DNA of 64,000 bases, taken from contig PKTN01000005.1 of assembly GCA_002869185.1 (NCBI GenBank), forward strand, positions 62,001 through 126,000, in the 5' to 3' direction. This DNA is from Denitrovibrio sp. GTDB lineage: Bacteria; Chrysiogenota; Deferribacteres; Deferribacterales; Geovibrionaceae. The notes beneath the pieces are model-generated. The model did not search any database, was not told the DNA's origin, and saw only the letters and a program-made list of their open reading frames with translations. A program made the position numbers and the translations under genes. Numbering within the stretch: the stretch's first letter is position 1; the number at the start of each line of letters is the position of its first letter. This document shows, in pieces, positions 36,144 through 44,155 of the stretch.

Positions 36144-36950
36144 CTACTTGAAAGTAAACTTAAGCGTCTCCTCTTTTTTGTTATCAGGACAAACGTCAAT
36201 ACAGTCGCCACAGTTATTGCAATGCAGAGATTCGCCATCTGCCATAGGGTTTATAACCATAGGACACGTATTAACACATGAATGACACATAGAACAATCA
36301 GCCTTAACCTTATAGACGGTCATTCCACGTTTATAACGAAATAGTGAAAGGAATGTTCCTGTCGGACAAAAAAGCCTACACCAGTATCGATAGTAAAATA
36401 GCTCCATAAATAGTATTGCAAAGACAATCACCAGTTCAAAAGTGACATAGCAGAATTTAACTATAACAAGTGCTTGCGACGATAGTATCCCAGGTGCTGA
36501 TATCAAGTTAAGCACAGGAACACCTATCACCATCATAGCAAGCAGACCTAAGAGCAAAAATATAAATCTGAATTTTGAAGCTCTAGATGGATACTGTTTA
36601 TCATACGCAGGTTTTTTGAGGTTCATGCCAAGCTTTTTCTTAGCTACTTCTATCCACTCAGTAAGCAGATAATATGGACAAAACCAGCTACACCAAACCC
36701 TGCCAAGCAACATCATAAGAGCCAATGGGATAACCACAGAACCTATCATATAAGCATTCAACTTACCTGATGCGACTATAGACTGAAAGACAGCCAAAGG
36801 GTCAGCAATGGCAGCGTCCCCAATATCCATAGAGTAAAATGTACCCTTGATAAAGTATATCTCCCATACGTTTAGGAACGGAATGATAAAGATCGCCATC
36901 AGAGTCGAGATTTGGGCTATACGCCTATAGGTTTTTATTGGTTTTGCCAT
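36144..36950 (-). CDS. napH: NapH, quinol dehydrogenase membrane component of nitrate reduction
   Basis: The 268-residue membrane protein has four to five helices with the NapH motifs 'GRVWCSWFCPYYLLTEW' (about 83-99) and 'YRYWCRLFCPTGTFLSLFR' (about 190-208), then two 4Fe-4S ferredoxin motifs near the C-terminus ('CSMCHSCVNTCP', 'CNNCGDCIDVCP'). NapH with NapG oxidises menaquinol and passes electrons toward the periplasmic reductase. Its start overlaps the end of napG by 16 bases. Last nap structural gene before the Crp/Fnr gene. Confidence 0.92.
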   Translation of the reverse strand: MAKPIKTYRRIAQISTLMAIFIIPFLNVWEIYFIKGTFYSMDIGDAAIADPLAVFQSIVASGKLNAYMIGSVVIPLALMMLLGRVWCSWFCPYYLLTEWIEVAKKKLGMNLKKPAYDKQYPSRASKFRFIFLLLGLLAMMVIGVPVLNLISAPGILSSQALVIVKFCYVTFELVIVFAILFMELFYYRYWCRLFCPTGTFLSLFRYKRGMTVYKVKADCSMCHSCVNTCPMVINPMADGESLHCNNCGDCIDVCPDNKKEETLKFTFK

Positions 36951-37699
36951 ACGTCCTCATCCTCTTTAATCTCTACATTATATTTGAAGTCATCTTTAGA
37001 GCCAAATGAGGTCATCCTCCGCTTAGTATCTATCAAATCTTGCCCATGTAGAGTCTCAGTGATCTCTTCTGTTTTCCCGTGTAGTTTATTCTTCCTACTA
37101 TAAAAACCACCCTCCTCCTTAACCCCCATACCAATAGGGTATATGTTTATAGATTTTGGTGTGGTTGGACATTTTTCTGTACAGATACCACAACCAGTGC
37201 ATTTATCAGTTACTATAGGAAGTATAAATTTTTCTAGATATATAGCTTCGTCTGTGAATGGGCAGACATTATTACAGGTATTACACAGCTGTGCATAACC
37301 TTGAGATACGCCTTCAATCTCCTCTTTATAATATAGATAATTCAGGCAAGTATCTTGATTGATTACTGCGATTCCTATACGGACTTCGCTATCAACTGTT
37401 AGCTTAGGATTTAAAGCACCCGTAGGGCACACAGATGGACACTTCATGCATAGATAGCACGCACGTGTCTCCGCATAGATATATGGCGTACCTATCTGAA
37501 GTTTATCAAACAAATCAGCTCTATGGATAGAGTCGTATGGACAAACCTCTATACACCTCGCACAGCGAATGCATAGCTCCATAAACTCCTTTTCTGCAAC
37601 AGCACCGGGAGGTCTCATTCTGTTCAGCTTGAAAAAGTTTTTGAACGGATTAGTATTCAGGACCTTACCAAGCTTTTCGGTAAACCTATTCCGTGCCAT
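36935..37699 (-). CDS. napG: NapG, ferredoxin-type protein, without visible Tat signal
   Basis: The 254-residue protein has four ferredoxin-type cluster motifs: 'CIRCARCIEVCP' (about 43-54), 'CYLCMKCPSVCP', 'CNTCNNVCP' and 'CTGCGICTEKCP', plus the NapG landmark 'RPPGAVAEKEFMELC'. It shuttles electrons between NapH and the periplasmic partner. NapG normally has a twin-arginine leader of about 40 residues with a hydrophobic core; here the N-terminus is short and charged, and an in-frame TGA upstream of the ATG excludes a longer form. Translation is coupled with napD (2 bases apart). Confidence 0.88.
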   Translation of the reverse strand: MARNRFTEKLGKVLNTNPFKNFFKLNRMRPPGAVAEKEFMELCIRCARCIEVCPYDSIHRADLFDKLQIGTPYIYAETRACYLCMKCPSVCPTGALNPKLTVDSEVRIGIAVINQDTCLNYLYYKEEIEGVSQGYAQLCNTCNNVCPFTDEAIYLEKFILPIVTDKCTGCGICTEKCPTTPKSINIYPIGMGVKEEGGFYSRKNKLHGKTEEITETLHGQDLIDTKRRMTSFGSKDDFKYNVEIKEDEDVWQNQ

Positions 37700-37701
37700 G
37701 T

Positions 37702-38034
37702 TTATACCACTTGAATATCAAGAGGATTTTTTTCTCTCCTAGCACTTCTCTGGAATCCTTTACGATCAGGAATAACTTTACCTGCGATAATATCATCCAC
37801 AGCCTCTTCGAAATGCATCATATGGTGACCAACATCTATAACCCCATCAATAGCTTTAAGCTTTGCTGTGAGGTCTTCTAATGACTTGTCATCCTCTGAC
37901 TCTATGGAAATGACTATCTGTTGCTTTTCATCGCCAACAGCGTGAATATCTATCTCTTTGAAAGCAACAAGGGTCGCCTTAATCTCTTCTAACTTTTCAG
38001 GCTCTACAAAAACGATACTTCCTGAGTAAATCAT
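37702..38034 (-). CDS. napD: NapD, NapA maturation chaperone
   Basis: I chose ATG 38034 because GCAGGAG lies seven bases upstream; a longer start at 38052 is less well placed. The 110-residue protein has the ferredoxin-like NapD fold: 'MIYSGSIVFVEPEKLEEIKA', 'KQQIVISIESEDDKSLEDL' and 'IDGVIDVGHHMMHFEEAVDD'. NapD binds the NapA Tat leader and prevents early export before cofactor insertion. The C-terminus is about 20 residues longer than usual. It is separated from napA by a terminator-like hairpin. Confidence 0.85.
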   Translation of the reverse strand: MIYSGSIVFVEPEKLEEIKATLVAFKEIDIHAVGDEKQQIVISIESEDDKSLEDLTAKLKAIDGVIDVGHHMMHFEEAVDDIIAGKVIPDRKGFQRSARREKNPLDIQVV

Positions 38035-38100
38035 ATTTAGCTCCTGCATCAACTTTTAAAACAAAATAATTATAAGCATCGGCATCTAATGTCTGTATCA

Positions 38101-38130
38101 AAAAAAGCACTCCACCCGTAGATGGAGTGC
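38101..38130 (-). terminator. Hairpin with T tract between napA and napD
   Basis: GCACTCCA (38107-38114) and TGGAGTGC (38123-38130) form a perfect 8-bp stem; on the minus strand TTTTTT follows (38106-38101). Inside the operon it may attenuate expression of napDGH relative to napA, or protect the napA 3' end. Confidence 0.65.
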
Positions 38131-38152
38131 AAATGTGATGCCGGTTGCTTTC

Positions 38153-40543
38153 CTATGAATAGGAATCGTTTACATTACTTATTATATATTTTTCTGCTAC
38201 GTCCTTAGGACCAGAAATCTTTTTAATTGTCACAGCAGCAACCTTGTATTCTGGCTCTTTAGAACCTGGGTCAACAACGTCGTTACAAACAAAATTGATC
38301 ATCCTGTCCATAGCCTTATCGTGCATAGGCACAAAGAGGATACCTGGAAGAGCTATTTTTGTTATATGAGCGGGAAGGATTGATTTACCCCTTCTACTCG
38401 CAACCTCAACCATATCTCCAGCCATGATCTTATACTTTTTAGCGTCATCAGGGTGAATCTCAAGATATCCATTAGGGTGAGCTCTTGCGATCTCAGGAAT
38501 TCTCATGGTCATGGTTCCTGTATGCCACTGCTCTATAACACGACCTGTTGTCAGGTAGAATGGGAAATCTTTGTCAGGAACTTCGCCCGGACCTGCATAT
38601 GGACGGAGCCAAATGTTAGCCTTACCTTCATTCTTCTTATCCATATAGAAGTAGAATTGCCTATCTGTAGGCATCTTTTTGCCGAATTTCGCTTTAAATC
38701 CTTCATGCTCAAACATAGGATCCATTCCACGTACATATCTCTTGTATGTACCCGGATGGTCTACTGAAGGGCATGGCCACTGGAGTCCAGCTTTCTCCTC
38801 TTTTAGCCTGTCATATGTAGCTCCTGCGAGGGTATGATCTGTGTCTTTAGTAACACGGATATACTCCGACCAAGCCATCTCGTTATTCTTCATGAAATCA
38901 TCACTATTCCAAGGGATCAGCTTTTCGAGTCCCATACGCTTAGCTATCTGTGCTGCTATCCAAACGTCAGGTTTTGCATTACCCTGAGGCTCAACACATT
39001 TTTCAGTAAGTTGGCTTCTACGCTCTGAACAGCCATAAACTCCACCCTTCTCATAAATGAATGCAGCGGGTAGGATAACGTCTGCAAGCTGTGTTGTTCT
39101 AGTCGGGAAGATATCAAGCACAACAAGGAATGAGTCCTTCATACCCTGAACATATTTATTAAGGTTAGGGAGTGACTGAGCAGGGTTAGTTGTGCTAGTA
39201 AGCATAGCCTTAATAGGCTTCTTAGCATCCTTTTCTCCACCAAGGTTATCGAACATCTTCATTGTATGGAAGCCCGGTTTATTATCTATTGTCCCCGGCT
39301 TGATACCCCATTCCTTCTCAACATGTGCACGCCACATGTCGTTCTTAACAGGCTTAGTCCCCGGGAGAAGATGGCATAGAGAACCAGTTTCACGTACACC
39401 ACCACATGCGTTAGGCTGACCTGTGAGAGAGAATGAATCCGCCCCCGGCTTAAAGAGGTTACCAGTTATAAGATGAAGATTATGCACAAGATTATTAGCC
39501 CATACTCCCCTTTTCCTCTGGTTAAGACCCATTGTCCAAAGTGACATTGATGCGCCAGAGTTTGCAAACCAGTCAGCAGCCTGTCTGATGTTTTCAGCAG
39601 GGCAACGTGTAATCTCTTCTACCTTTTCAGGTGTAAAATCTTTAAGGAACTCTTTATACTCTTCGATGCTAAAAGTCTTCTTCCCATCAGTAATTCTAGT
39701 GTTCTCGTTTATGAATTTTTCGTTATGCCAGTTGTTATCGAGGATAATCTTTGCCATAGCGTGGAAGACGGCAAGGTCTGTACCCGGATCAACTGGGAGC
39801 CAGATATCGGCGATCTTAGATGTTGTTGTCTTCCTAGGCTCACATACGATGATCTTCACATCTGGATTCTTCATCTTGTGACGCATAATCCTACGGAATA
39901 AGATAGGGTGACACTCAGATGCATTAGAACCAGTGATAAAGAAACACTTTGCGTATTCGATATCAGCATAAGAACCTACTGGCTCATCTGAACCGAATGT
40001 AGAGATATAACCACCTACAGCGGATGCCATACATAGTCTAGGGTTACCCTCTACCATGTTCGAACCGAATCCACCTTTGAAGAGTTTGTTGAATGTGTAA
40101 CTCTCCTCTGTCATAGCCTGACCAGACCCATAGTAAGAGACTGCGTCTTTGCCATAACGTTTGTGGAGATATTTAAACTTGTTAGCTACGAAATCGAGAG
40201 CCTTGTACCAGCTAACTGCTTTGAATGTACCATCCTTTTGACGGATCATAGGCTCGGTAAGTCTATCTGGGTGGTACATGCATTTATAGGCTAGAAAACC
40301 TTTAACACAAAGGAACCCAAAGTTTGTCTTAGCATCAGGATTACCCTTAATAGCTACGACTTTCTTATCTTTAACACCAATGTAAACACCACAACCTGTT
40401 CCGCAGAAACGACAGGCACCCTTTATCCATTTATCAACATCCTTGCCTCTAGCTTCAGCCTTTTTAGGCATAGCGACGCCAACGGAGGCTGCTGCTGCTG
40501 TTGCTACAGATGCTTTAAGAAAATTTCTTCTAGATATGCTCAT
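38153..40543 (-). CDS. napA: Periplasmic nitrate reductase catalytic subunit NapA
   Basis: The 796-residue Mo-bis-MGD enzyme has a Tat leader ('MSISRRNFLKASVATAAAAS'), a 4Fe-4S site (C44, C47, C51, C79 in 'CRFCGTGCGV' and 'GFLCVKG') and the Mo-ligand Cys171 in 'NPRLCMASAVGG', which separates nitrate reductases from formate dehydrogenases with Sec/Cys in other contexts. The C-terminal MGD domain has 'FYLTTGRVIEQWHTGTMTMR'. It reduces nitrate to nitrite in the periplasm. A NapB gene is absent, and the tetraheme protein encoded upstream may be its electron donor. Selenate or other oxyanions cannot be excluded as substrates. Confidence 0.92.
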   Translation of the reverse strand: MSISRRNFLKASVATAAAASVGVAMPKKAEARGKDVDKWIKGACRFCGTGCGVYIGVKDKKVVAIKGNPDAKTNFGFLCVKGFLAYKCMYHPDRLTEPMIRQKDGTFKAVSWYKALDFVANKFKYLHKRYGKDAVSYYGSGQAMTEESYTFNKLFKGGFGSNMVEGNPRLCMASAVGGYISTFGSDEPVGSYADIEYAKCFFITGSNASECHPILFRRIMRHKMKNPDVKIIVCEPRKTTTSKIADIWLPVDPGTDLAVFHAMAKIILDNNWHNEKFINENTRITDGKKTFSIEEYKEFLKDFTPEKVEEITRCPAENIRQAADWFANSGASMSLWTMGLNQRKRGVWANNLVHNLHLITGNLFKPGADSFSLTGQPNACGGVRETGSLCHLLPGTKPVKNDMWRAHVEKEWGIKPGTIDNKPGFHTMKMFDNLGGEKDAKKPIKAMLTSTTNPAQSLPNLNKYVQGMKDSFLVVLDIFPTRTTQLADVILPAAFIYEKGGVYGCSERRSQLTEKCVEPQGNAKPDVWIAAQIAKRMGLEKLIPWNSDDFMKNNEMAWSEYIRVTKDTDHTLAGATYDRLKEEKAGLQWPCPSVDHPGTYKRYVRGMDPMFEHEGFKAKFGKKMPTDRQFYFYMDKKNEGKANIWLRPYAGPGEVPDKDFPFYLTTGRVIEQWHTGTMTMRIPEIARAHPNGYLEIHPDDAKKYKIMAGDMVEVASRRGKSILPAHITKIALPGILFVPMHDKAMDRMINFVCNDVVDPGSKEPEYKVAAVTIKKISGPKDVAEKYIISNVNDSYS

Positions 40544-40554
40544 TTAAGTCCCAC

Positions 40555-40914
40555 TTACTTATAGTCGTGCGCTTTATGCACTGTGAAATTGTGAGATATA
40601 TGACAGCTTGCGCATCTCGCCTGTGGAGCCATATTGTTGTCAATCTGCTTAGAGTGACAACCTTCGCAAGTTGCGTTGTCGGGAGATTTCACGAAGTTTA
40701 CTTCGTCACCATGACATACCTGACACTTAACGCCGGTAAAGCCGTGAGCGGACTCTTCCCATTGTTTATAGACATCAGGAGTAGCTTCTACGTGACACTC
40801 GATACAGTCCTGACTACCCATCTCTTCTGGGTGTGGTGTGCCAGCATATGCACAGGCGAATGCCGCCAGAACTAAAACCATTACACTTAATAATACTTTC
40901 TTAGTCGATACCAT
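40555..40914 (-). CDS. napM: Tetraheme cytochrome c, NapM-like
   Basis: The 119-residue protein has a Sec signal peptide ('STKKVLLSVMVLVLAAFACA') and four CxxCH heme sites: CIECH, CQVCH, CEGCH and CASCH. Extra histidines, such as those in 'SAHGF' and 'SHNFTVHKAH', may be the distal heme ligands. Its place directly before napA and its size match NapM of the napCMADGH type known from sulfate reducers. It would carry electrons to NapA in place of NapB. Eleven bases separate it from napA. GGAGGTATTTT precedes the ATG. Confidence 0.85.
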   Translation of the reverse strand: MVSTKKVLLSVMVLVLAAFACAYAGTPHPEEMGSQDCIECHVEATPDVYKQWEESAHGFTGVKCQVCHGDEVNFVKSPDNATCEGCHSKQIDNNMAPQARCASCHISHNFTVHKAHDYK

Positions 40915-41044
40915 AAAATACCTCCGGTATTTAAATTGTACTTATTTAATCTCTTTTCTAATCCTCAAATTTAATCAGGCCGTAGCCCTGCTAAGCTACA
41001 GCCTGAAGGAGGTTGTTCTTCCAGCTTGCGCTATACAAGCCTTG

Positions 41045-41140
41045 TTAATTTGATATATTTATCACTGCCCCAGCAACGGCATAAGCTGCAAAAATGAATG
41101 CAGATGCAAAAACTGGAACCAGCCAAGGGAATTTTTTCAT
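41045..41140 (-). CDS. 31-residue single-helix membrane peptide at the head of the nap cluster
   Basis: ATG 41140 follows AGAGGTTAAG, a good ribosome site. The peptide is 31 residues, 'MKKFPWLVPVFASAFIF' then 'AAYAVAGAVINISN'; one helix spans nearly all of it. It sits where napC or napE lies in other nap clusters, but has no heme motif, so it is not NapC. It may be a NapE-like small subunit that assists assembly. It is too short to be called by usual gene finders, and its function is an inference from position. Confidence 0.6.
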   Translation of the reverse strand: MKKFPWLVPVFASAFIFAAYAVAGAVINISN

Positions 41141-41289
41141 AAGTCTTAACCTCTACCTATAATTTTACTGTGTGCTTTGTAAATTGGGGATTAAGGTTGT
41201 AAGTGGTATGTAAAGAATGTGAAAAGGCTAATTTTTACTAGCTAATGTTCATTATATCTACATCTTTACAAATTCAACACACCGCACTC

Positions 41290-41318
41290 TTGATATGCGA
41301 GTCTGGTAGGACTATAAT
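41290..41318 (+). promoter_or_regulatory. Promoter of the flavin oxidoreductase gene
   Basis: TTGATA (41290-41295), 17 bases, TATAAT (41313-41318). The ATG at 41337 follows CGGAGGAG. The divergent nap promoter must lie in the same 196-bp region, but I see no clear -10 or FNR-type palindrome for it. Confidence 0.7.
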
Positions 41319-41336
41319 AAAACATCGGAGGAGATA

Positions 41337-42521
41337 ATGACTAATTTTGACTATATTATTGTAGGTAGTGGCATAAGCGGTATGAGCTTTGCACATCACA
41401 TAGCTAAGGCTAAGACAGGTAAAAGCATATTAATACTAGACAAAAAGGACTATGCTGGCGGTTGTGTTAAAACTCTCAGACACGAGGATTTCTGGGTAGA
41501 GCTTGGTGGTCATACTATATATAACTCATATAAAACATTCATAACAACCCTCCGCGAGTTAGGTATAGAAGACAAATTTCTACCTAGAGAAAAAGCAGCA
41601 TTTAAGATGTATAAAGACAACTCAGTTGTACCACTTATGTCTTCACTATCGAAGATTGAAGCGGCTTTTAACGTACCAAAGATGTTCTTTAAAAAGAAGC
41701 CAGGACACACTGTCAGAGAATACTATTCATCTGTCCTCGGCAAAAATAATTACGAAAACATGTTCTCACCTATGTTACAGGCTGTTATTTCTCAAGATGC
41801 CTCAGATTTCCCTGCTGACATGCTCCTTAAGAAGCGAGAGAGGGACGATACTGCTCCTCGCAACTTCACACTCACTGGCGGAATGTCAAGCTTTATAGAG
41901 GCTGTCTCTGCACTCGATAACGTCACAGTTTACTCAAGCACAGAAGCAGTAGACATAACCACCGAAGATGGAAAATACGTTGTTGAAACCCACTGTGGGA
42001 AAAAATACACCGCAGACAACATAACCCTCGCTTGTCCACCGATATTTGCTGGTAAACTTCTGGCAAACATTGCACCAGATCTATCAGAGTTACTCAAACA
42101 GATACCAGCTGCTAAGGTCGAAACATTAGGGATTATAGTAGATAAGAGTGATGTCACTGTTGATAATTTCAGCTTTGTAATAGCAAAAGATGATGATTTC
42201 ACATCTGCAGTATCGAGAGATATTATCGCACACGACAAATATCGCGGATTTGCTTTCCACTTTAGAGGCGATAAGCTAGACAAAGAGGCAAAACTCACAA
42301 AGATTGAAGATGTTTTAGGTATGGACAGAGGTGCGATAGTTGCCTCAGCTGAAACTATCCACTATTCACCAACACTTGGCATGGATCACAAAGGTCGTGT
42401 AGCTAAAATAGATAAAGCATTAGAAAACTACAAAAGCATAAAGATTGTAGGTAATTACTTTGGCGGTATCGCCATCGAAGACTGTGCCCTCAGAGCGTTT
42501 AGCAACGCAGGCTTAGTATAA
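41337..42521 (+). CDS. FAD-dependent oxidoreductase, protoporphyrinogen oxidase-like
   Basis: The 394-residue protein has an N-terminal FAD Rossmann site ('YIIVGSGISGMSFAHHIAKA', about 5-24), 'DKKDYAGGCVKT' and 'ELGGHTIYNSYKTF', in the style of HemY/HemG-like oxidases and UDP-galactopyranose mutases, and 'KIVGNYFGGIAIEDC' near the C-terminus. No membrane helix is evident. It may act on a tetrapyrrole or a carotenoid-like substrate, but this is not determined. It has its own promoter and a weak terminator. Confidence 0.75.
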   Translation: MTNFDYIIVGSGISGMSFAHHIAKAKTGKSILILDKKDYAGGCVKTLRHEDFWVELGGHTIYNSYKTFITTLRELGIEDKFLPREKAAFKMYKDNSVVPLMSSLSKIEAAFNVPKMFFKKKPGHTVREYYSSVLGKNNYENMFSPMLQAVISQDASDFPADMLLKKRERDDTAPRNFTLTGGMSSFIEAVSALDNVTVYSSTEAVDITTEDGKYVVETHCGKKYTADNITLACPPIFAGKLLANIAPDLSELLKQIPAAKVETLGIIVDKSDVTVDNFSFVIAKDDDFTSAVSRDIIAHDKYRGFAFHFRGDKLDKEAKLTKIEDVLGMDRGAIVASAETIHYSPTLGMDHKGRVAKIDKALENYKSIKIVGNYFGGIAIEDCALRAFSNAGLV

Positions 42522-42557
42522 GTTAATACAATATACGACCAGGCTTATTCGGCTTAC

Positions 42558-42580
42558 GTTGTTCGTCAACAACACTTTTT
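42558..42580 (+). terminator. Weak terminator after the flavin oxidoreductase gene
   Basis: GTTGTT (42558-42563) and AACAAC (42568-42573) with loop CGTC, then ACTTTTT. The stem is AT-rich. Confidence 0.4.
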
Positions 42581-42600
42581 GTAACTCTGAGCAAGGGGTA

Positions 42601-43230
42601 CTAAATTAAAAGCTTCTCAACATCACCCATGGTATCGACAGTATAGTCAGCTATGCCCGAATGGTCATCATGAGCAAACTCTCTGGTAAATACAGTAGTG
42701 GCTCTCGCTCTTGTTGCAGAGATTATCCCTATTTGCGAATCCTCTACAGCTATGCACTCTGAAGGTTTAAGCCCAAGTTGTTCTATGGCATAAATATATG
42801 CATCTGGCTCTGGTTTCCCCTTCTCGTAAAGCTCATCTGTGACTATCAGATCAAACTTTCTAAAATCTATAACGTGGTCAAACATCTCGACTTCAGGCAG
42901 AGAACTACCTGTTACTATTGCAGTTTTAATATCTAAATCAAGCAATCTGTTAAGCCCATTTGCCAAAGCAACTGACTTCCCTTTAAAGTATTCTATCTTT
43001 GCATCCACAAAGATTTTTCTAATATCTGTCGGTGACATATCGGGGAGATACAGAGAATTTAGCCTTTCAAAGATACATTTCCATGTGCACCCAGCAAAAT
43101 TTTTGGAATCCTCTTTTGTCAGCTCTCTTCCAACCAAGCCACTTATCGTATCTTGAAATATCTGATAATTGGAATTTTCTGTACCAATAATTGTGTTGTC
43201 AAAATCTAGTAAAAGTCCTTTAAAGCTCAC
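42601..43230 (-). CDS. HAD-superfamily hydrolase (phosphoglycolate/beta-PGM type)
   Basis: The 209-residue protein has HAD motif I 'LLLDFDNTIIGTENSN' (nucleophile Asp10), motif II 'TAIVTGSS' (about 107), motif III Lys in 'YEKGKPEPDAYIYA' and motif IV 'CIAVEDSQIGI' (about 163-173), with a helical cap between I and II. It is a phosphatase or phosphomutase for a small sugar or acid phosphate, substrate unknown. It starts one base after the preceding TPR gene ends (overlap of stop and start). Confidence 0.87.
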   Translation of the reverse strand: MSFKGLLLDFDNTIIGTENSNYQIFQDTISGLVGRELTKEDSKNFAGCTWKCIFERLNSLYLPDMSPTDIRKIFVDAKIEYFKGKSVALANGLNRLLDLDIKTAIVTGSSLPEVEMFDHVIDFRKFDLIVTDELYEKGKPEPDAYIYAIEQLGLKPSECIAVEDSQIGIISATRARATTVFTREFAHDDHSGIADYTVDTMGDVEKLLI

Positions 43231-44051
43231 TACTCACCCTTCATAAGCCTTTTCATTTTTTGCCTAACTGTCTCAGCCTCTGGGTTAAACTTCAGATATC
43301 TGCTATACTCGAAAGCAGCGTCAGAGTTCTGACCAAGATGCTCGTAAACTGCACCTCTATTGAAGTAAGCTTCAGGCAGATTTTTATCCATTGCGATAGC
43401 TTTATTGCAGTCAGCCAAAGCCTTGTCATATTCTTTAAGTTCCTTAAATGCGTTACACCTGTTGTTGTATGCCATCGCATCAGTAGGATTATATTTTATA
43501 GCCATGTCAAAATCACTCACAGCACTCTCGTACTGACTTAAGCCAGTATAAGCTATGCCACGATTGCTATATGCTTTTGCATAATCGCCCTTAACCTGTA
43601 TAGCTTGCGAACAGTCACCAATTGCACTGTCATATCTCTTAGATTGTATAAAGACCTGACACCTATTGCTTAAAGCCTTATAGCTTTTTGGATTTATACT
43701 GAGAGCCTTTGTACATGCTTTATGTGCGGCGCTCATATTACCTTTATCTATAAATAGACTACAAAGATTTGTTAGTGAGCTATAATCTTTTTTATCAAAT
43801 TTGAATGCCATCTGGTAGTTCATTATAGCGTTATCGATCTCACCAATATACGACTGGCTCAGGGCTAGATAACTGTATCCTCTAGAAAATTTCGGATTTT
43901 TGTTTATAGACTCATTAAAGAAGACTTTCGCAGTAACATAGTCTCCGTCATTGAATGCTTTCAAACCTTTTTTAAAGTATGCCCCTTCGCCAAAAGCAAA
44001 GGCAAAAACTGTGATAGATAGAATTAGAAATAAAATCGAAATCTTACGCAT
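43230..44051 (-). CDS. Periplasmic TPR-repeat protein
   Basis: The 273-residue protein has a signal peptide ('MRKISILFLILSITVFAFAF') and seven TPR repeats of 34 residues (about 22-260), with 'AFNDGDYVTAKVFFNESINK', 'AYNNRCNAFKELKEYDKALA' and similar. TPR proteins act as binding scaffolds. It is co-transcribed with the HAD phosphatase. The ribosome site is TGGAGG before ATG 44051. Confidence 0.85.
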   Translation of the reverse strand: MRKISILFLILSITVFAFAFGEGAYFKKGLKAFNDGDYVTAKVFFNESINKNPKFSRGYSYLALSQSYIGEIDNAIMNYQMAFKFDKKDYSSLTNLCSLFIDKGNMSAAHKACTKALSINPKSYKALSNRCQVFIQSKRYDSAIGDCSQAIQVKGDYAKAYSNRGIAYTGLSQYESAVSDFDMAIKYNPTDAMAYNNRCNAFKELKEYDKALADCNKAIAMDKNLPEAYFNRGAVYEHLGQNSDAAFEYSRYLKFNPEAETVRQKMKRLMKGE

Positions 44052-44099
44052 GGTAGCCTCCAGTGAAATATAAATAATATATCATCATATTAGCCAAAC

Positions 44100-44132
44100 A
44101 ACGTGAGGCGAGAATTCAGCCTTCGTTGATAT
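44100..44132. repeat. Imperfect inverted repeat between lolC/E and TPR gene
   Basis: AACG-TG-AGGC and GCCT-TC-GTT face each other around GAGAATTC, so this 33-bp stretch can fold. It lies after the lolC/E stop and before the TPR start. Confidence 0.35.
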
Positions 44133-44155
44133 AATACATGTAGGTACTGACCGAC

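Noticed and set aside
41141-41289. FNR/NNR box controlling the nap cluster
   Set aside because: Only a half site (TTGAT at 41290) is visible and it fits the -35 of the opposite gene; no TTGAT-N4-ATCAA palindrome.
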